The notes under the pieces were generated by a model, which did no database searches, had not been told where the DNA came from, and saw nothing but the letters and a program-made list of their open reading frames with translations. A stretch of DNA of 22,313 nucleotides from Haliea sp. (GTDB lineage Bacteria; Pseudomonadota; Gammaproteobacteria; Pseudomonadales; Halieaceae). The position numbers were made by a program, and so were the translations under genes. This document shows, one piece after another, positions 18,013 to 22,313 of the stretch (the stretch's first letter is position 1; every line of letters starts with the position of its first letter). The stretch is from contig JADJAL010000063.1 in NCBI GenBank assembly GCA_016704305.1, positions 1 to 22,313 on the forward strand, read 5' to 3'.

Positions 18013-18362
18013 GCCCGGGGACAAGCGCACGCGTCTACCTCGCGGTGGGCGCCACCGATATGCGCAAATCGATCGACGGGCTCGCCGCGACGGTGGTCGC
18101 CGAGCTCGCACTCGATCCGCTCTCGGCGCACTGGTTCGTGTTCTGCAACCGCGGGCGCGACAAGCTGAAGATCCTCTACTGGGATCACAACGGCTTCTGG
18201 CTCTACTACCGGCGCCTCGAACGCGGTCGCTTCAGCTGGCCGGCGCAGGCCCCGAGTGCGGCGCTCAGCATCACGGCGCGCCAGCTCGCGTGGCTGCTCG
18301 ACGGGCTCGCCCTCGATCAATCGCGCGCGCACCGCGCGGTGGATGCACGTATCGCGATCTGA
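18006..18362 (+). CDS. tnpB: IS66 TnpB (ORF2)
   Basis: 118-residue IS66 Orf2-like protein, intact. ATG 18006 overlaps the tnpA stop. Hallmarks: VYLAVGATDMRKSIDGLAA, FVFCNRGRDKLKILYWDHNG and WLYYRRLERGRFSWP. These match the TnpB family; the biochemical role is not fully established but transposition depends on it in tested elements. Confidence 0.93.
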   Translation: MLSPGTSARVYLAVGATDMRKSIDGLAATVVAELALDPLSAHWFVFCNRGRDKLKILYWDHNGFWLYYRRLERGRFSWPAQAPSAALSITARQLAWLLDGLALDQSRAHRAVDARIAI

Positions 18363-18445
18363 ACGCAAAATCCAGCGCAATGCCCACCGCTATTGCGCGC
18401 GTTTGTCTGCTGCGCACGCCCGCGCGCGTGCTTACACTGCAGCGC

Positions 18446-20059
18446 ATGGTTACTGCTGCACACGAACTCCCCGACGAGCGCGACGCACTGATCGCTTTGC
18501 TCGCACAGAACGCACAGCACATCGCCGCGCAGCAGCAGCAGATCGAGACGCTGCAATCACGCGTGGCCTTCTTCGAGGAGCAGTTCAATCTGCTCAAGCA
18601 CAAGCAGTTCGGCTCCTCCAGCGAGACCACGGTGGCGCAGGCGCTGCTGTTCAACGAGGCCGAGCTTGCGCAGGACAGCGACACGCCGCAAGCGGATACC
18701 GACGCCGACGCCGAGACGCAGACCGTCGCCGCCCACACCCGCCAGCGGCGCGGGCGCAAGGGTCTGCCCGACACGCTGCCGACCGAGCGCATCGAGTACA
18801 CGCTGGCGGTGGAGGAGAGAATCTGCCCGTGCTGCAACGGCCCGCTGCACGCGATGAGCACGGAGTCGCGCGAGGAGCTGGAGTTCATCCCGGCACAGAT
18901 CAAGCGCATCGAGCACGTACGCCACGTCTACGGCTGCCGCGCGTGCGAGCGCACCGCCGAGCAGGCCACGATCGTCACCGCCCCGGCCCCGAAGCCGCCG
19001 ATCCCCAAGAGCTACGCCTCGGCCAACCTGCTCGCGCACATCATCACCGCGAAGTTCGTCTACGGGCTGCCGCTCTACCGGCTGGAGAGCCAGTTCGCAT
19101 TGCTGGATGTCTCGCTGCCGCGCTCGATGAGTTCGCTGTGGATGATCCGCAGCGCCGAGCGGCTGGATGGGATCTACGGCCGGTTGCAGCATCATCTGCG
19201 ACGGCGCTCGGTGCTGCACGCCGACGAGACCACGGTGCAGGTGCTGCGCGAACCCGGGCGGGAGGCCCAGACGAAGTCCTTCATGTGGCTCTACCGCAGT
19301 GCCGGCGCCGACGGGCCGCCGATCGTGCTGTTCGACTACCAGACAGGGCGTGGCGGGGAATATCCGCGCACCTTCCTGACCGGATTCCGGGGTTACCTGC
19401 ATGTCGACGGCTATGCCGGCTACGAGGGCATGGCGCATGTCACCCTCGCGGGGTGTTGGGCGCATGCGCGCCGGGAGTTCCACGACGCGATCCAGGCGCT
19501 GCCCAAGGACAAGCGCCAGGTGATCGGCAGGGCACACCAGGGCTCGCCTTCTGCAACCGACTCTTCGAGATCGAGCGCAAGATGACTCGGCGCGAGATAT
19601 CCCCGACACCCGAGGAGCGGCGGATCGAGCGGGAGAGACAGCCGCCCGGTGCTCACGCAGTTCCACGCCTGGCTCGGTGCAATGCAGCCGATCGTGGTGC
19701 CGAAATCCGCGCTCGGCAAGGCGGTCGGCTACTGCCTGAACCAGTGGGAGAAGCTCGGGCGCTTCATGGAGGACGGGCGGCTCGAGATCGACAACAACCG
19801 CGCCGAGCGCTCGATCAAGCCCTTCGTCATCGGTCGCAAGGCGTGGATGTTCGCCAACACCCCGAGCGGGGCGCGGGCCAGCGCGGTGCTCTACAGCCTG
19901 GTGGAGACCGCAAAGGAGAACGGACTCGACCCCGCTGCCTGGCTCGCGCACCTGCTGCGTGAGATCCCGAACCTCCCCGCCACGACCGACGAGGCGCTCG
20001 ACGCGCTGATGCCGTGGAACTACGCTCACCCCAGTGCGCAGACCGCACCGGCGGAGTGA
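18446..20059 (+). pseudogene. tnpC: IS66 TnpC transposase, two compensating frameshifts
   Basis: DDE transposase of IS66. ATG 18446 opens a coiled-coil rich in Gln (HIAAQQQQIETLQSRVAFFE) followed by LLKHKQFGSSSE. A zinc finger has CPCCNGPL and CRACE. DDE landmarks: LHADETTVQVL, GYLHVDGYAGYEG and the Glu of EIDNNRAERSIKPFVIGRK. Near 19540-19542 one G seems missing (CAGGGCTC), the next frame gives LAFCNRLFEIERKM, and near 19630 one extra base returns the first frame (RPVLTQFHAWLG). Corrected length about 537 residues. As written the protein would stop at 19585, so the element would not move by itself unless the shifts are sequencing errors. Confidence 0.88.
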
Positions 20060-20071
20060 GTGGGGATAAAT

Positions 20072-20636
20072 TCCCGCTCACGTATCAGAAATGTTACCGG
20101 CAGCGTCCGATCAGTCGCCGCTTCGGCACCTATTTCGAGACCACTCAAGGGCCGTATACGATCTCCTTGAGGTCCGAGAGTTACTGGAGGGACAATCCGC
20201 CTTCTACGCTGCTTTACGCCTGACGCCGGCTGATCGCTATCGTATTTCCAAGGCCTATGAAGCAATGGACCATTCGACCTCGGGTGAGATTGACGTGAAC
20301 ATCGAAGCAAAGCTGGATCACAACTTTCATCAAGCGATATCAGAAGCAACCCACAATCCCTTCCTGGCATACACGTTGCGTAGTTTGTCCCAACTGCTAT
20401 TAGATTCTGTTATCACATCAGTAAATAATCTCTATCATCGGCCAGAACAGCGAATGATGTTGAGTGCACAACATCACTCTATCTTTGTGGCCATTATGGA
20501 CCAGAAGCCAGATGAAGCACGTGCCGCAGCAGTTCTCCACATTCAGGAAATTCGAAAGAGCCTGCAAGCCATTGAAATGGAAAATCAACGGCTGGAGCGC
20601 GCTGGAAAGTGGGAACTAATAAGGGAAAAACAATAG
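20072..20636 (+). pseudogene. GntR/FadR-family (FCD) regulator, 5' end missing
   Basis: Ligand-binding half of a transcription regulator. The reading is open from the IS66 edge; MLPAASDQSPLRHLF at 20091 then AVYDLLEVRELLEGQSAFYA begins the FCD domain, with LDHNFHQAISEATHNPFL and AQHHSIFVAIMDQKPDEARAAAVLHI carrying the conserved His and Asp/Glu positions of the metal/ligand site. The N-terminal winged-helix DNA-binding domain is absent: it should lie where IS66 now sits. It cannot regulate as written. FCD proteins often control catabolic genes, here perhaps the glycyl radical enzyme locus. It converges with the LysR gene 20 bases downstream. Confidence 0.85.
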
Positions 20637-20656
20637 CTTGCAGATTCAGTGTAATC

Positions 20657-21601
20657 TTAGTTCCTCTGACCTCGAATACTATTTTGGTGTTCAGCAAGCT
20701 CGTTGATAAACCATTGATGAAATGGATCTTTAGACCGACTCTTATGCCAGTACAGACGAAACTCAAACCCTATATTGTTGAAAGGCGGATCGAAACGCTG
20801 CAGTTCCCCCGATTCAACAAGCGGTAAAACTAGTCGGGTAGACAGCGTGGCAATAAGGTCTGTTGTCGCGACGATCTCAGGAATAGCGAGCGAACTGGCC
20901 ACCCTGAGACCAATATTCCTTGTAGGCAAGTCACCTCCGACGATGTACTCAACGGGAGTTACTTCTCCAGCTGTTTGACCAGCAGAAAAGCTGGGGCGTG
21001 GGACCAGCGACACATGCGGAAGCGACGTGTATTGCTCCGGGGAGAGACTTCCCTTGATGCTCGGGTGACTCTTGGCACAAATAACTGACAGGGTTTCGTC
21101 CGCAAAATGAGCCGAATCAAACTCATCGGATAAGACTGGCCCATACCCAATGCATAGTTCAAACGCCCATCCTTCAAACGCCCAGCAATGTCCGGAATAT
21201 GGTCAGGATGGAACCGAATCCTAAGGTTTGGAGCCACCGGAAGCAGTATCCCTAGCACATCAGGAGCGAAAACATACTCCGCTGCAATATCCATGGAGAT
21301 ATCCAACGTCCTATCTGATACTTCTGGACTAAAGGTTTGATCGTCGAACGTATGGCTGAGTGACTCCAGAACAGGTGCTATAGCCTCATGCAGCTCCACT
21401 GCGCGCTGGGTTGGCTTCAGCCCCCGTCTTGTCCTGACAAATAGATCATCCCTGAAGCTGATTCGGAGACGTTTCAATGCATTACTAACTGCAGGCTGGC
21501 TCATACACAACCGTTCCGCCGCCTGGAAAGCTGCTGCTCCTGCATCAATGCATCAAATATGGGCAAGAGATTCAAATCCCGGGTTTCGAAGCACCGACCA
21601 C
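20657..21601 (-). pseudogene. LysR-family regulator, several frameshifts
   Basis: Divergent regulator of the adjacent glycyl radical enzyme gene. Coding pieces in order: LNLLPIFDALMQEQ (from about 21575), then AAFQAAERLCMSQPAVSNAL with the LysR helix-turn-helix (next frame, change near 21530), then DDLFVRTRRGLKPT and the effector domain to NYALGMG. At the CCC run 21146-21148 the frame changes again to VLSDEFDSAHFADETLSVI and SLVPRPSF, IVGGDLPTRNIGLRVA, FHQWFINELAEHQ to the stop at 20657. A GTG at 21601 is the likeliest start if one G is missing at 21578-21583; otherwise the start is unclear. About 314 residues if corrected. Every break again falls in a short run or repeat. Confidence 0.8.
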
Positions 21602-21606
21602 CTCTT

Positions 21607-21649
21607 ATTCAAATAACTGATAATACTCTTATATATTATCTATTTGAAT
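21607..21649. promoter_or_regulatory. 43-bp imperfect palindrome between LysR and glycyl radical enzyme genes
   Basis: ATTCAAATA (21607-21615) pairs with TATTTGAAT (21641-21649), and GATAATA (21619-21625) pairs with TATTATC (21634-21640). The region is strongly AT-rich and lies right upstream of the LysR start. It could be the LysR operator and the shared promoter region. Confidence 0.5.
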
Positions 21650-21748
21650 TAATATCAACTCCTTCTACTCTCCATAGTATGTGCTTCGTTTAAGACGGGG
21701 CGACATGTAAAGCAACCGTAGCTTCAAAAACAATATTAAACTTTTGAG

Positions 21749-21760
21749 TCAAGCGCTTGA
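21749..21760. promoter_or_regulatory. 12-bp perfect palindrome before the glycyl radical enzyme gene
   Basis: TCAAGCGCTTGA, centred about 20 bases ahead of the ATG at 21775. It may be an operator or a small 5'-UTR hairpin. The binding protein is not identifiable. Confidence 0.4.
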
Positions 21761-21774
21761 GACGCAGGTGAAAT

Positions 21775-22313
21775 ATGAATGCAATTACTAATGTCGTTGG
21801 TCAGTCACTGGAAGATGGTGCTCGAGTCGCTCGCCTGAAGAAAGCTGTCGACGAGGCTACCTACGGTGGCTGCATCGAGCGCGCAGTGCTTTGGTCAGAG
21901 TATTACATGGATGAGGCCAACGATGGGAAATCTACGGCCGTTCAGATAGCTGAAGCGACACGCCACGTCCTCGCCAACAAAACGGTGAAAATCTATCCTG
22001 ACGAGCTGATTGTTGGCAACTTCACCGCGAAACGGGTCGCCGGCATCTGTTACCCGGAGTTGGGCGGTCTGGGCATAATGATTGGTGTCGACAAACTACC
22101 CACCCGCAAGGTCAATCCTCTCGAGATCAGCGAAGACGAGCAGGCAAAACTCCAGTCATATATTCCGTTCTGGATGGACAAGAATATGGCTTATCTTGCC
22201 TTTGACGGGCAGGAAGAGCAGATGCGCTTTGTTAAGGAGCAGAGTGAAGCACTGCAGTACCAATTGTATGAGGCTGGTGGTGATGCTCACCCGCACCCGG
22301 CTACGAGAAAGTG
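21775..22313 (+). CDS. Glycyl radical enzyme (pyruvate formate-lyase-like), 5' part; cut by window edge
   Basis: N-terminal part of a glycyl radical enzyme, an oxygen-sensitive radical catalyst of anaerobic metabolism. ATG 21775 has AGGTG a few bases upstream. Family pattern: ERAVLWSEYYMDEAND, then LANKTVKIYPDELIVGNFTAKR and ICYPELGGLGIMI, then KVNPLEISEDEQAKLQ and IPFWMDKNMAYL. The substrate cannot be told from this part; the style resembles the arylacetate decarboxylase group more than true formate-lyase, which is a weak impression. At 22299-22300 one G seems missing: the next frame gives HPGYEKV, the expected continuation. The catalytic Cys and Gly lie beyond the window. It is divergent from the LysR gene, with a 173-base control region. 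Confidence 0.8.
   Translation, partial: MNAITNVVGQSLEDGARVARLKKAVDEATYGGCIERAVLWSEYYMDEANDGKSTAVQIAEATRHVLANKTVKIYPDELIVGNFTAKRVAGICYPELGGLGIMIGVDKLPTRKVNPLEISEDEQAKLQSYIPFWMDKNMAYLAFDGQEEQMRFVKEQSEALQYQLYEAGGDAHPHPATRK

Larger units (their letters stand above)
17607..20071 (+). mobile_element. IS66-family insertion sequence
   Basis: Three-gene IS66 element, clearly more GC-rich than its surroundings. Ends are inferred from a partial inverted repeat: TTTATCCCCAC at 17608-17618 on the left and its reverse complement GTGGGGATAAA at 20060-20070 on the right, with further weak similarity inward. No matching 8-bp target duplication is visible in the flanks (GAGCGTCG left, TTCCCGCT right). The left flank is the OLD gene, the right flank an FCD regulator gene, both broken. 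Confidence 0.8.

Noticed and set aside
18256..20029. Very long open frames in alternative frames and on the minus strand (568 and 490 residues)
   Set aside because: They overlap the IS66 genes, whose family motifs are clear. High GC content removes stop codons and creates long shadow frames rich in Arg and Ala.
1..22313. CRISPR array or tandem repeats
   Set aside because: No regularly spaced direct repeats seen at any scale.

Overview
The window looks like a piece of a gammaproteobacterial chromosome. The basis is the families present: SXT/TOL-type integrating conjugative element (ICE) genes, a ChrB/ChrA chromate operon, a RES/Xre toxin-antitoxin pair and IS66. No genus can be named from the sequence alone, and no tRNA, rRNA or CRISPR array was found.

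Layout. (1) 1-466: a frameshifted minus-strand gene of unknown function with a promoter and an inverted repeat in front of it, followed by about 860 bases without a convincing gene. (2) 1329-2192: a tyrosine recombinase of the kind found on conjugative elements. (3) 2337-5739: a chromate resistance operon, chrB-chrA-DUF1259. (4) 5740-6357: a remnant zone with a possible ISL3-type transposase scrap. (5) 6358-11879: a tightly packed ICE transfer block in the usual order for PFGI-1/ICEclc-like elements: PilL, a small protein, PFL_4693 family, lytic transglycosylase, PFL_4695 family, TraD coupling protein, PFL_4697 family membrane protein. (6) about 11880-14346: a group II intron with its reverse transcriptase/maturase/HNH protein and a clear domain V. 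(7) 14347-17628: an accessory operon-like stretch. It holds an Xre/MbcA/ParS antitoxin behind a promoter with two identical palindromic operators, a RES toxin, a DEDDh exonuclease five bases later, and an OLD-type ATPase/TOPRIM nuclease cut short at its 3' end. (8) about 17607-20071: a GC-rich IS66 element with tnpA, tnpB and tnpC. (9) 20072-22313: apparently a chromosomal catabolic locus, with the 3' part of a GntR/FadR (FCD) regulator, a convergent LysR regulator and, divergent from it, the start of a glycyl radical enzyme.

How the parts fit. The integrase, transfer genes and chromate operon read as parts of one ICE whose cargo includes metal resistance and a toxin/nuclease cluster that may be defensive. 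IS66 joins the broken OLD gene to a broken, unrelated regulator gene with no visible target duplication, so the element's right side was probably lost by an IS66-linked rearrangement. The glycyl radical enzyme beyond it implies anaerobic metabolism.

A warning applies to the whole window. At least a dozen genes carry single-base frameshifts, nearly all in short homopolymer runs, and the reading is restored in the next frame with no other damage. This includes genes in the presumed chromosomal part. Many of these 'pseudogenes' may be sequencing errors rather than decay.
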